NCBI GenBank assembly: GCA_903935335.1
Contig: CAIZRG010000036.1
Span: forward strand, 1 to 64,000
Length of the DNA: 64,000 bases
Origin: Oligoflexia bacterium
Lineage (GTDB): Bacteria; Bdellovibrionota; UBA1018
Direction: 5' to 3'
In this document: positions 36,838-45,497 of the stretch, piece after piece
Position numbering within the stretch: the first letter of the stretch is position 1
How the letters are laid out: each line of letters starts with the position of its first letter
Position numbers and translations under genes: made by a program
Notes under the pieces: generated by a model
The model's database searches: none
What the model was told of the DNA's origin: nothing
Seen by the model: only the letters and a program-made list of their open reading frames with translations

Positions 36838-38118
36838 ATGAAATCTCATCAAAATCGTTCAAAAATTCAAATTGCATGGATCTCTAACGACCCACTTTCA
36901 GACGAGAGACTTTCAAATGATCAGTCCAAAATTTTAAACCCCAAACTAGAAAAGCTAGCTCAGCACTTTGAGATCCAATTTCTAAAAATGAAAGAAACCT
37001 CTGAACAAGACCTCATCCAACGCTTTGTTAATCGAGAGATAGGTCTTGCCTTTCTCCCGTTCAACACTTACCAGAACTGGCAACTCATCGAAAAATTTCT
37101 GAGTCTTCATTTTGGATCAGGACCTATCATCGCAGGGTATTTTTGTGAACCTATGGACGGATTCAAGATTTCGATGCCATCCCAACGCTATCGAAATATT
37201 ATTTTTGACTTCGCCTCACTCAATGCAGATGAACTCATCATCCTCACAAACTGCCTTCTCCACAGCGAGAATCGTTCTGGCTTAAAGCCTTTACTCAATC
37301 CCAAATCCTTCATCTATACAGAAAACTGGCATCCTGCAGTTGGATCAGGAACCCAACGAGGGACTTCAATCAACTCCCTCTTAGGTTTAGAAGAGATTAG
37401 CAAAACCTCTTGGAAAAACCGATCCAGCTCGATTCAAATCCTTTTAGAAGCATTATTGAGTCTAGTTTATGAAAAAAACTTGGGGTCCAAGAAAGAAAAT
37501 CCAAATGCTTATTTCCAAGTAGCAGCGGATGATCATTTCTTGATATTCCGTCTCATTTATTGTCCGAACCCTCCTCTTTCTGCACAGGAAACTGTTCAAA
37601 AATTTTGGCCTCAGATTTCAGATCAATCACAAGCGTCCCAAAAACTCTTGAAGTTTTCAGATTTTATCAGGGTTCACCCCTTCTCCAGTATCCCTGAAGT
37701 TGAAATCGTCGTAGGCCTTTGCCAATCTGCACCTGCAGAAACATCAGCTCAAAGGATTCATACCCTTTGGGTTGAGCCACTTGAAACTCGCCTTTTGATG
37801 GAAGCCCCATCTGAAGGAGTTGGAGTTGAATCTCCCAATCTCAGACTCCTGCCTACTCCTTTTGCTGAACGTTTTTCTGAGGCAGAAGCTTTGCTTGAAG
37901 GGTTTCAGCAACGGTATCTTGAAGCCCGCTTCCAAATCAGGCAATTTGAACTCCAAATTGAAGACATGAAAAAAAAAGGAGTGAGCTTAAAAAAAATTAA
38001 AACCCTTCAACTTAAGATGGAAGCTCTTGCAAATCGAGAAAAATCCTGGATTAAAAAGATCACCTCTACTTTAAAAATTTACAAGCAAACCCATCAGCGA
38101 ACTAAAAAATGGCGTTAG
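36838..38118 (+). CDS. Unknown protein with C-terminal coiled coil
   Basis: Not recognised. The first 100 residues have alternating strands and helices (I-Q-I-A-W-I-S-N-D-P ... G-L-A-F-L-P-F-N-T-Y) as in an alpha/beta domain. The middle is undefined, and residues 340-426 are rich in Glu, Lys, Gln and Leu heptads typical of a coiled coil ending in a very basic tail. No signal peptide or membrane helix. It diverges from metG and is followed 51 bases later by the TonB-like gene. Contains an A9 run at 37969-37977. Confidence 0.6.
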   Translation: MKSHQNRSKIQIAWISNDPLSDERLSNDQSKILNPKLEKLAQHFEIQFLKMKETSEQDLIQRFVNREIGLAFLPFNTYQNWQLIEKFLSLHFGSGPIIAGYFCEPMDGFKISMPSQRYRNIIFDFASLNADELIILTNCLLHSENRSGLKPLLNPKSFIYTENWHPAVGSGTQRGTSINSLLGLEEISKTSWKNRSSSIQILLEALLSLVYEKNLGSKKENPNAYFQVAADDHFLIFRLIYCPNPPLSAQETVQKFWPQISDQSQASQKLLKFSDFIRVHPFSSIPEVEIVVGLCQSAPAETSAQRIHTLWVEPLETRLLMEAPSEGVGVESPNLRLLPTPFAERFSEAEALLEGFQQRYLEARFQIRQFELQIEDMKKKGVSLKKIKTLQLKMEALANREKSWIKKITSTLKIYKQTHQRTKKWR

Positions 38119-38169
38119 CCCTCCAAAAACAGTTTGGAACCCTAAGCCTCTGTGTGCGAATAAGAAGAG

Positions 38170-39093
38170 ATGATCTTTGAGATCCATACGGAGACTAAAA
38201 CTCCTGAAAAACCTTTCACCTGGATCTGGGTCATCACTGCAACTCTTCTTCTTCATTTACTCTTACTTTCCTTTCGATGGAGAAACCATCAAACACCACT
38301 CCCCCAACGGATGGAAGTACAAGAAATCAGCCCCAAAAAATTAAAGAATATTCGAGAAAAATGGGGAAAAAAGTCTTTTATCTTTACTCCTGCCTCCCCC
38401 CATGACCCATCGCGCATGAACGTTTCTGATGAAGATGTCTCCGATGCACGGTACTTCTCCAACCAAAACTTTCGTGTCTTAAAAGAGCAAAAAGCACGAA
38501 AAACCGATATTTTACCCCATCAATCGAACCACCCAAAGGCATCTCTGAAAGAAAGCCTAGATCTTAAGAGCCCTCAAAAAGCAACTCCTCTGAGCAAATT
38601 TGCTCTTCCTTTTCATCTGAATGAAAAACCCCAAGAAGAAACACTCCCAGACTCCCAAGAAACCCATAGCGAAACTGCCGTCCTAGACAAGAATCTCCCC
38701 GAGGGAAGTCAAACCTTACTGAATACACAAAGATCGATTCACTATTCTTTTTTTGCTCGAATCCATGAAGCCATTGCACCTCCATGGAAAAGTCAAATTC
38801 AAACAGCCTTTCTTTCTTTAAAAAAAAAAATTTATCCTGGAGAATACATAACGGTCATCGATGCCATCTTAGATGAGACAGGCCATATTCTACAAATCCA
38901 TCGACTCCACGAATCTGGAATTGAAGAATTTGATGAAGTAGCCATAAATGTTTTTAAAAAAGCACAGCAGTTTCGCAACCCTCCACCAGCACTTTTAGAT
39001 GGAAATGGAGAAATTCATTTAGTTTATCAATTCGTTTTTGAACTAAACGACAAGCTCAATCCTTTCTATTTTTCACCTCAAAGAGTTTTTTAA
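38170..39093 (+). CDS. TonB-family energy-transducer-like protein
   Basis: The 307-residue protein has a short cytoplasmic N-terminus, one membrane helix (about 17-35), a long polar Lys/Pro/Glu/Ser-rich periplasmic span and, from about residue 215, a TonB/TolA-type C-terminal domain (V-I-D-A-I-L-D-E-T-G-H-I ... F-D-E-V-A-I-N-V-F-K-K-A ... F-R-N-P-P-P-A-L). It would pass inner-membrane force to outer-membrane proteins, but no exbB/exbD is adjacent. An unbroken run of 11 A (38820-38830) lies just before the C-terminal domain, a site prone to slippage. Convergent with the sigma4/anti-sigma gene. Confidence 0.8.
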   Translation: MIFEIHTETKTPEKPFTWIWVITATLLLHLLLLSFRWRNHQTPLPQRMEVQEISPKKLKNIREKWGKKSFIFTPASPHDPSRMNVSDEDVSDARYFSNQNFRVLKEQKARKTDILPHQSNHPKASLKESLDLKSPQKATPLSKFALPFHLNEKPQEETLPDSQETHSETAVLDKNLPEGSQTLLNTQRSIHYSFFARIHEAIAPPWKSQIQTAFLSLKKKIYPGEYITVIDAILDETGHILQIHRLHESGIEEFDEVAINVFKKAQQFRNPPPALLDGNGEIHLVYQFVFELNDKLNPFYFSPQRVF

Positions 39094-39104
39094 AAAAATT
39101 TTTC

Positions 39105-39896
39105 TTAGAATGAGATACGGTGCAATGACTTTAAAAAAACAAAAATCACTAAAAATAAAAGTAACCAAGGAATATCTGGCTGCCTCCAAAGAGCCTTCAA
39201 GCTTCCTCTAAAGCTTTGTTGAGCCAGTGGAACTTGATCAGGGATCTGATCCCAGATCCTCTTGAGTCCTTGAGAAAAATCAGGACCCTCCACAATCTTC
39301 ATTAACTCTCGGTCAACCTTAAAATAAAGATCACGGCAACGATTCAATAACTTAAGACAGGATTCACATTCGACCAGGTGACGTTGTAGCCTAATGAGTT
39401 CTCCTTTGGATGAAAGCTCATCATCCAAAAACCTCTGTGTCCAAGGCTTTCTCATATCATAGCTTAGACAATTTACACCTCGAGTAGATGGACCCGTAGG
39501 ATAAGTTTGGGAAAGACTGAGCTGTAAACGAGCTGCCCAAACCAACTCTTGCAAAGAATCTTCATCTGTATTTAAGACACGAGTCAATCGTTGATAGGAC
39601 CAACGAGCAACGTGAAGAGCTGCTAACGAAAGCCTTTCCTCAGGAGTCAACCTAAAAAAACACTGAAGCAAACTTGTTTGATTTTTTCGGCTATTCCCAG
39701 CCATTCCCTCAAGATTTGCTCGCTCTAAAAGAGCTTGAATAGCCTTATCTAAGGTTCGTTCAGGTGTTAAATTCATGAGACCTGCAACTGCAAGTGCCTC
39801 AGAAGAACCTTTCTCACAATCATTTAAATCTACCCATAACGAACGACTTAATTTTGAGAACAAGACAAGATCCTGCTGATCTATTTCTTTATTCAT
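39105..39896 (-). CDS. Sigma region 4-like / zinc-finger anti-sigma fusion with membrane anchor
   Basis: Residues 82-127 (R-L-T-P-E-E-R-L-S-L-A-A-L ... T-R-V-L-N-T-D-E-D-S-L-Q-E-L-V) have the helix-turn-helix pattern of ECF sigma region 4. Residues 145-190 carry an anti-sigma zf-HC2 motif with His173, Cys177 and Cys180. Residues 241-258 form a membrane helix. So one polypeptide seems to join a sigma-like DNA-reading part to its own anchor and sensor module; region 2, which binds the -10 element and core polymerase, is absent or degenerate. No separate ECF sigma gene is adjacent. The fusion reading is inference from motifs. Confidence 0.65.
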   Translation of the reverse strand: MNKEIDQQDLVLFSKLSRSLWVDLNDCEKGSSEALAVAGLMNLTPERTLDKAIQALLERANLEGMAGNSRKNQTSLLQCFFRLTPEERLSLAALHVARWSYQRLTRVLNTDEDSLQELVWAARLQLSLSQTYPTGPSTRGVNCLSYDMRKPWTQRFLDDELSSKGELIRLQRHLVECESCLKLLNRCRDLYFKVDRELMKIVEGPDFSQGLKRIWDQIPDQVPLAQQSFRGSLKALWRQPDIPWLLLFLVIFVFLKSLHRISF

Positions 39897-39994
39897 AAAT
39901 GAAATTTTATTATGTCACTGACTTAATAAAACTGTCTAGCTTTTGGACACAAAGACATAAAATAGAGAAAATAAGGTATCGATTTTATTTTTTA

Positions 39995-40029
39995 AATAAT
40001 TCCAATTTTTTTAAATAATTGGAATTATT
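39995..40029. promoter_or_regulatory. Perfect 13-bp inverted repeat in a divergent spacer
   Basis: AATAATTCCAATT (39995-40007) and AATTGGAATTATT (40017-40029) are exact reverse complements nine bases apart, followed on the plus strand by a run of seven T. The 267-bp spacer 39897-40163 separates the sigma4/anti-sigma gene from the divergent lipoprotein gene and contains no frame of its own. It could be an operator for either gene or an A/T-type terminator for plus-strand transcripts. Confidence 0.5.
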
Positions 40030-40163
40030 GATTTTTTTAGTATTTAAATTCAAGCTGACTTAGTTTTTCGCTCAATCCTGGTTTGGTCTTTATTTTGCAT
40101 TGTGTCAAGCAGAAGACCAGGTACGAGAAAACCAGGGCTCAAAAGGTTTATTTGGATATTAAT

Positions 40164-40841
40164 ATGAATAAAAATTTAAGGTTATATTTATTAAATTGGA
40201 TTTTCCTGAGTTTATTTTTAAATTCATGTGGCTCAAGCTCTAGCCAAAAAAACCCTGCCCCCCTTTATGTCCCAGGAGTAAATCCAAATAGCACGACTCA
40301 ACCCAGTCCTAACTCAACAACTCCACAAAATCCGCCATCAAATCCTTCTAAAAATCCTCAGCAAAGTCCTTTCACCAAAAATTACTCTTTTTCAGGGAGT
40401 CGTGGAATAATACCACCTCTTGACACTTCAAAATTCAATACTGAAAATTTTAGCACTGACAGTATTCTCAGTGTTTCATTGACTGCAAACAGCACAGGAA
40501 CAATTAACGCTAATGGACATGGATTTATTCCCCCATATAACTGCATTCGTATGGATGTATCTCTTTATAGATCTGATACACATACGCAAATAGGAAACTC
40601 TAGACAAGCTTATATTAATACAAATGATGATGATTACTGCAACGGACACCTAGTGAATAAAGATTTAGATTTTAGCGACTTACTAAGATCAGGATCGCCT
40701 ACTGGATACTATATCCAACTCTCAAATGCTTTTTCAGATCTTTATGACAGCACTAGATTTTCACTTACCTTATTGTATCAAGTTTATCCAACCTGGCTAA
40801 TTTCAGGAGAACTTTCAATTATGATCAATCAAATCAATTAA
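40164..40841 (+). CDS. Lipoprotein with Pro/Ser/Asn-rich linker
   Basis: Start set at the ATG that opens the signal sequence M-N-K-N-L-R-L-Y-L-L-N, ending in the lipobox L-N-S-C (about residues 19-22). The earlier frame start at 40083 would add 27 residues of unrelated sequence. After lipidation comes a 50-residue Asn/Pro/Ser/Thr linker typical of surface spacers, then a beta-rich domain of about 150 residues (F-S-G-S-R-G-I-I-P-P-L-D ... F-S-L-T-L-L-Y-Q-V-Y-P). Family unknown. It precedes the TPR/FecR pair by 80 bases. Confidence 0.7.
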   Translation: MNKNLRLYLLNWIFLSLFLNSCGSSSSQKNPAPLYVPGVNPNSTTQPSPNSTTPQNPPSNPSKNPQQSPFTKNYSFSGSRGIIPPLDTSKFNTENFSTDSILSVSLTANSTGTINANGHGFIPPYNCIRMDVSLYRSDTHTQIGNSRQAYINTNDDDYCNGHLVNKDLDFSDLLRSGSPTGYYIQLSNAFSDLYDSTRFSLTLLYQVYPTWLISGELSIMINQIN

Positions 40842-40921
40842 TCATTCCTGCAATATTTGCTGCTCACTCAAACCATCTGTTACTCAAGTCTTAGTTCTTA
40901 AAAACCGATCTTAGAATAGGA

Positions 40922-41713
40922 ATGAATAAAAATTCCTTTTCTTCCAAGAAATTATTTAGATGGATCATGAGCTTAGGATTAATTGGAATCTTAGGGCTCA
41001 ATATCTATCCTGTTTTGACGAAAAGATGGAATCCTCAAGCCATGCTTAACATCGCTTTTCATGGTTGGACCGATTTATCCATGACTTACATTCACGCCTG
41101 GAAAAGCTTTCAAGAAAAAGCTATAGCAATTAAAAAATTAGACGAGAATAATAACAAATTAATAACTGAAAACACCATTCTTAAACATAAACTAGAAACA
41201 CTTGAGTTTCAGCATAGTACAAAAAAAGCTCAAATCAGGACTCAAAACAAAGAAAAACAACTCCTGAAAGAAACAGGTGCTGAAACGGGTCGAAGTATGA
41301 CTAGCCTAAAGTACACCCCTCCGCCCCAACTCTCTGCAGCCCAACTTTACACCCTTGGAGTTTCTTACTTTAAAGCTCATGAGGACGAAAAAGCAGCAGT
41401 CATTTTTTCATCCTTAATCAACTCATCCAATTCATTTGAATATCATTCGGCATTCCACTTTTTAGCCACTGGAGTTGCCTGGTATCGACTTGAAAACTAC
41501 TTTCTTGCAGACCTTTACTTTACAGAAGTTTTGAGAAAACCAGAAAAAGAAGAGTTCCTTCCCTACCAAGCCAAAGCAAGAACATGGAAAGCTTTAGTCG
41601 CAAAAAAACTAGGGAAAAAAGTTAAAACTCAATATTGGCTCAAAGAGCTCATGGATCACCACCCCAAAGCACCTGAAACAGCTTTAATCCACTCCAATCG
41701 AGCAAACCCATGA
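40922..41713 (+). CDS. Membrane-anchored coiled-coil protein with TPR-like repeats
   Basis: One N-terminal membrane helix (about 13-31) is followed by a coiled coil (about 70-110, rich in Lys, Glu, Asn and Leu) and then helical repeats at about 130-255 with TPR-type spacing (L-Y-T-L-G-V-S-Y-F-K-A-H-E-D-E-K-A-A-V-I). This suggests a periplasmic scaffold. Its stop overlaps the next start by four bases (ATGA), so it is coupled to the FecR-domain gene and the two products likely work together. No enzyme motif. Confidence 0.7.
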   Translation: MNKNSFSSKKLFRWIMSLGLIGILGLNIYPVLTKRWNPQAMLNIAFHGWTDLSMTYIHAWKSFQEKAIAIKKLDENNNKLITENTILKHKLETLEFQHSTKKAQIRTQNKEKQLLKETGAETGRSMTSLKYTPPPQLSAAQLYTLGVSYFKAHEDEKAAVIFSSLINSSNSFEYHSAFHFLATGVAWYRLENYFLADLYFTEVLRKPEKEEFLPYQAKARTWKALVAKKLGKKVKTQYWLKELMDHHPKAPETALIHSNRANP

Positions 41714-42735
41714 GAAAAATCATTTTTTTTATTTTCATTTTTTTTAGAATTGAAATAGCTCAAGCTCATGCACCCAAACCCGATCCTTCAAACATTCCAA
41801 CCCAAACCCCTTGCGGATCAGTTGAAGAGATAGTTGGAGAAGTCCAAGTCATTCATTCTGATCAGTCGGTTTCTTTAGAAATTCAACCCAAAATGGTACT
41901 TCCTTGTAATACGTGGATCTCCACAATGTCTGGCTGGATTAAGGTCCTGCACATAAGCGGCGCTAAAATTCAAGTAGGAGAACAATCATTTGTTCAGCTT
42001 TCTGATCAAAAAAAATTTCAGGGAGATTCTATTGTTTTATATCAAGGTCAAGTTTATGCAGAAGTTGTAAACGGAACTCCAGAACTCAAACTGATTTCTT
42101 CAACAGCCAGAGCACGACTCAGTCTAGGAAGTTTACTCATGATTTCCGGGGACCTTCGCTCTCGTGGGTCTGATCAAGATCAGGATAAAACTCAACTCAT
42201 TGCTTTGAAGCACTCCGCTTCACTTGAAAATCGATTTGAAACCAAACGGAAAGTCACTGTTCACGCAGGAGAAATGACCTCCCTAGATTTTAATCTCCAC
42301 AGGGTTATTCCAACTCAACCTCAGGCTATTGCCGTCTCCCAACTTAAGGCTAAACTCTATGGTTTCAAATTTACAAATCAAGATCAGGCAGAAATACTGA
42401 AACTTGCACATAAAAGACAAATCAGAACTTTTGCATCTGATTTAAGTACACCTCAAACTCCAGCAAAACGAGAAATTGCAAGTTCCTCAACCTCTCCACT
42501 TCAATATCATCGACCTGAACCTGATGTAGAAATCTTTGAGCACCTTGTCAATAAAATGGTTGGGGGTGAAACAACAGGAGAGAAAATCCTTTTCCCTCAA
42601 GCCCTCAGTAAAAAATCTGAGAAATTTTATCTCGAAATTGAGGACTCTGATAAAATCCAAAGATCTACTCAGAAAGAAGAAATTGAAGAAAAAAATAGAA
42701 TTATTCAAGAACTCTCACAAATTCGAATGGATTGA
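41710..42735 (+). CDS. Periplasmic FecR-domain protein
   Basis: A signal peptide (residues 1-21, ending A-Q-A) precedes a FecR-type domain at about residues 38-150: E-I-V-G-E-V-Q-V-I ... L-P-C-N-T-W-I-S-T-M-S-G-W-I-K-V ... V-G-E-Q-S-F-V-Q-L. The C-terminal half is polar and ends in a Glu/Lys helix. In many bacteria stand-alone FecR domains bind surface or peptidoglycan-associated ligands rather than regulate a sigma factor, and the coupling to a TPR protein supports a structural or sensory role here. argS follows 50 bases later. Confidence 0.75.
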   Translation: MRKIIFFIFIFFRIEIAQAHAPKPDPSNIPTQTPCGSVEEIVGEVQVIHSDQSVSLEIQPKMVLPCNTWISTMSGWIKVLHISGAKIQVGEQSFVQLSDQKKFQGDSIVLYQGQVYAEVVNGTPELKLISSTARARLSLGSLLMISGDLRSRGSDQDQDKTQLIALKHSASLENRFETKRKVTVHAGEMTSLDFNLHRVIPTQPQAIAVSQLKAKLYGFKFTNQDQAEILKLAHKRQIRTFASDLSTPQTPAKREIASSSTSPLQYHRPEPDVEIFEHLVNKMVGGETTGEKILFPQALSKKSEKFYLEIEDSDKIQRSTQKEEIEEKNRIIQELSQIRMD

Positions 42736-42785
42736 ACTCAAACTTATAGTTCACTTACAACAGTGCTTAGTGTAAGTAATTGAAA

Positions 42786-44531
42786 ATGGAAAGGTTTGCT
42801 AAAATTGCCTTAGAGTCTCTGAACTCAGCTTTAAAGGTCCCGATTCAGTTGACAGATCTTGAAATCCCTCCCGACCCTCAGCTCGGAGATTTTGCTCTAC
42901 CCTGCTTTAAGCTGGCTCAATCTTTTCAAAAATCTCCCAATCAAGTGGCTCAACTGCTTTGTTCAAAGATCCAAGACCAAGTGACTGATGAAATCCTAGT
43001 TTCTACTCAGGGGCCCTACTTAAATTTTACAGTCCGACCCCAAAAAGTCTTAAGTTCATTGCTCAAAGACATTCTCTTGGGCCCCGAACGAGGACACTAC
43101 GGATCTCTTCCTAAAAATTCACGAGGTAAATGGGTTATTGAATATGGATCTCCCAATGTTGCAAAACCACTGAACATCTATCATTTAAGAACCACCGTTC
43201 TAGGAGCTTCTCTAGACCGAGTTGCCCGATACCGAGGATACGAAGTATCCTCGATTAATCATCTGGGAGACTGGGGTAAACAGTACGGAATGTTAGCGGT
43301 TGCATTTGAGCGGTATCATAAAACCGTAGAGGATTCTCTCAGCCTAACAGATCTAGTTGAGCTCTATGTCAAAATCAATTCTGATGCTGAAAAAGACCCC
43401 ACTATAGAAATTCAAGCAAAACAAGCATTCCTCGATTTAGAAAAAGAAGAACCTAAAATTACTCAAATTTGGAAAAAATGTATTGAAATTTCTCTCCAGG
43501 GATTTAGGCACAGTTATCAAAGGCTCAATATTCATTTTGATTACATTTGGGGTGAAAGTCACTATAAGAATCAGCTCATCCCTTTAATTGAAAACTTAAA
43601 AACTCAAGGAATTCTAGTTCAAAGCGAAGGAGCATGGATTGTTCCCTTAGTCGACGAAAACAACAAAGAACTCACACCTTGTATTCTTCAAAAAAATGAT
43701 GGCGGTACCCTTTATGCAACTCGAGACATTGCAGCAGCACTCTACAGGCATAAACAATTCGCTTTTGATCGTATGACTTATGTTGTAGGAGCTGATCAAA
43801 AATTGCATTTTAAGCAAATTTTTGGAGTTCTGAAAAAAATGGGTGTCCCCTGGGTTAAAGACTGTGAGCATATCCCTACTGGATTGTATCGATTTAAAGA
43901 TGCAAAAATGTCAACCCGAAAGGGAAATTTTGTCACCTTAGAAGAAGTCTTGGCTCTGGCTAAACAAAAAGTCATCACACTGATGCAAGACCGAGGCCAT
44001 ACTTCCCCCCCAGCTCAATCTCAAAGCTCGTTTGAAGAAATTGCTGAAAAAATCGCGATAGGAGCCATTGTTTTTCATGATCTGCACAATGACCCAGCTC
44101 GAGATGTTGAGTTTGACATAGAACGAGTTGTTGATTTTGAAGGAGAAACAGGTCCTTATCTTCAATATGCACACACTCGATGTTTAAGTATTTTAAGAAA
44201 AGCAAGCACAACAAGTCAGTCTCAAGAGAGTATTGAATTTTCCTTGTCTTTGATTTCCCTTCTCAATTCTCCATCAGAACTTCAACTGATAAAAACACTG
44301 GGACAGTTTCCACTCCACCTCGAACGAACTCTCCGGTTTTCAAAGGCCAGTCAACTCGCACACTTTCTCATCGAAGTGACTCGATCTTTTGGTGTTTTCT
44401 ATAGACAATGTCAAGTCCTAGGCCATTCAACCCAACTCACTCAGGCAAGACTCATGCTTGTTGAAGCAACTCGTCGAGTTTTAGCTCAAGGCCTAACACT
44501 ATTAGGAGTTCCTCTACCAGAATGGATGTGA
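42786..44531 (+). CDS. argS: Arginyl-tRNA synthetase
   Basis: Charges tRNA-Arg. The N-terminal tRNA-binding (Arg_tRNA_synt_N) domain spans about 1-85. The catalytic core has E-Y-G-S-P-N-V-A-K-P-L-N-I-Y-H-L-R where the HIGH motif usually reads H-x-G-H, here N-I-Y-H. A normal A-K-M-S-T-R-K-G-N-F-V loop and the helical anticodon domain ending in P-E-W-M follow. At about 581 residues it is normal. A TTG two codons earlier (42780) is an alternative start. Its last 46 bases overlap the convergent gene. Confidence 0.95.
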   Translation: MERFAKIALESLNSALKVPIQLTDLEIPPDPQLGDFALPCFKLAQSFQKSPNQVAQLLCSKIQDQVTDEILVSTQGPYLNFTVRPQKVLSSLLKDILLGPERGHYGSLPKNSRGKWVIEYGSPNVAKPLNIYHLRTTVLGASLDRVARYRGYEVSSINHLGDWGKQYGMLAVAFERYHKTVEDSLSLTDLVELYVKINSDAEKDPTIEIQAKQAFLDLEKEEPKITQIWKKCIEISLQGFRHSYQRLNIHFDYIWGESHYKNQLIPLIENLKTQGILVQSEGAWIVPLVDENNKELTPCILQKNDGGTLYATRDIAAALYRHKQFAFDRMTYVVGADQKLHFKQIFGVLKKMGVPWVKDCEHIPTGLYRFKDAKMSTRKGNFVTLEEVLALAKQKVITLMQDRGHTSPPAQSQSSFEEIAEKIAIGAIVFHDLHNDPARDVEFDIERVVDFEGETGPYLQYAHTRCLSILRKASTTSQSQESIEFSLSLISLLNSPSELQLIKTLGQFPLHLERTLRFSKASQLAHFLIEVTRSFGVFYRQCQVLGHSTQLTQARLMLVEATRRVLAQGLTLLGVPLPEWM

Positions 44532-44815
44532 CTTTTACTGCTTTTAAACCCTACTCGAAGGTCATAGACAACGAAATCCTCGTTTTTCCTCTGTTGAATC
44601 TCCCTGAGAGAATCAACACTCAGATTTTTTTCAAATAAATCACTTAAAAACCAAGACTCATCATCACCATTCAAATGATTTTTTACTTCTTCTCGTATTG
44701 TTCGAGTTTCTATTATCGGTTTAAGAAATAGCTCTGTAGAAAGATACATAGCACCTGCACCTAAAAAAAATCCAATAACTCCAGTTATACTTTGACTTTT
44801 AAGAACTTGCACCAT
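44486..44815 (-). CDS. Small membrane-anchored protein
   Basis: Not recognised. The 109-residue product has one N-terminal helix (about 10-28) with G-x-x-x-G packing, then a charged helical part. Its end overlaps the 3' end of argS by 46 bases tail to tail, and the overlapping residues (G-R-G-T-P-N-S-V-R-P) look like by-product sequence. It is last in the carotenoid gene run, 50 bases after the preceding gene. It could be an independent small gene. Confidence 0.5.
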   Translation of the reverse strand: MVQVLKSQSITGVIGFFLGAGAMYLSTELFLKPIIETRTIREEVKNHLNGDDESWFLSDLFEKNLSVDSLREIQQRKNEDFVVYDLRVGFKSSKSHIHSGRGTPNSVRP

Positions 44816-44865
44816 AATCGCAGATTATTTTAATTATAAAATTTTTTTTGTCAATAAATAATTTA

Positions 44866-45495
44866 TTACTCAGTAAACCAGGACATAAACTTTTTCTTAA
44901 CTTTCTCCATTTTTTCAAGACAAACATTTTTAGCAATCGGTGCAAAAACTAAGTCTAATGCATACCAGGGCCGACTTACCTTGACCTGGTTTCGAAACTC
45001 AATATCAATCCTGGAAGAAGACTTTTTTTGAATCACCATTTTAAATAAAACTGAATTTAAATAGCTAGCCATACCAGAGGCCTTGACCTCTTTGGATTGA
45101 GTTTCATAAAAAAGTTCATTTTTTGAAGGAGTATTTAGGATAATTTCCTCTCGAATTTGAATAGAATTACCACCTTCTTTAAAATGATGAGAAACCTCCC
45201 ACTTAAGACTAGGTGGGAAACTGACTGTTAAAGCAATGGGTCCTTCATGAATAATAGAATCTTTTTCGATTTTTTGAATGATCTTTTCTCTAAAACCTTC
45301 TAAAGTTTCAATTTCCCTCGAATAGACACTCCAGCAATGATTGGCAAGATCACCTGTAAAAGTGCCATTATGAGATTCAGCAGGAGACATCCAATAAGGT
45401 TCATCACATTGAAAAACCGAAGAAGACTGAGCAAACTCTAATTGAACTGACAAAAAAAACCCGCTCAAACTCATCCAGTGTAGAAGAAATTTCAT
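44866..45495 (-). CDS. Exported protein, possibly SRPBCC/START-like
   Basis: A signal peptide ends near residue 22 (F-A-Q). The mature 187 residues have the strand-rich layout and long final helix (F-A-P-I-A-K-N-V-C-L-E-K-M-E-K-V-K-K-K-F-M) seen in lipid-binding SRPBCC/START-like proteins, but no diagnostic motif settles it. It follows the membrane protein of the carotenoid cluster by two bases, so it is co-translated with it and could handle carotenoids or lipids. Family assignment is tentative. Confidence 0.55.
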   Translation of the reverse strand: MKFLLHWMSLSGFFLSVQLEFAQSSSVFQCDEPYWMSPAESHNGTFTGDLANHCWSVYSREIETLEGFREKIIQKIEKDSIIHEGPIALTVSFPPSLKWEVSHHFKEGGNSIQIREEIILNTPSKNELFYETQSKEVKASGMASYLNSVLFKMVIQKKSSSRIDIEFRNQVKVSRPWYALDLVFAPIAKNVCLEKMEKVKKKFMSWFTE

Positions 45496-45497
45496 TC

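Noticed and set aside
43994-44002. C7 run in argS as a phase-variation tract
   Set aside because: argS is essential and intact. Similar C7 runs in the photolyase (53782-53788) and first lipoprotein (about 1807-1813) are also in frame, so C7 alone is not evidence of phase variation here.
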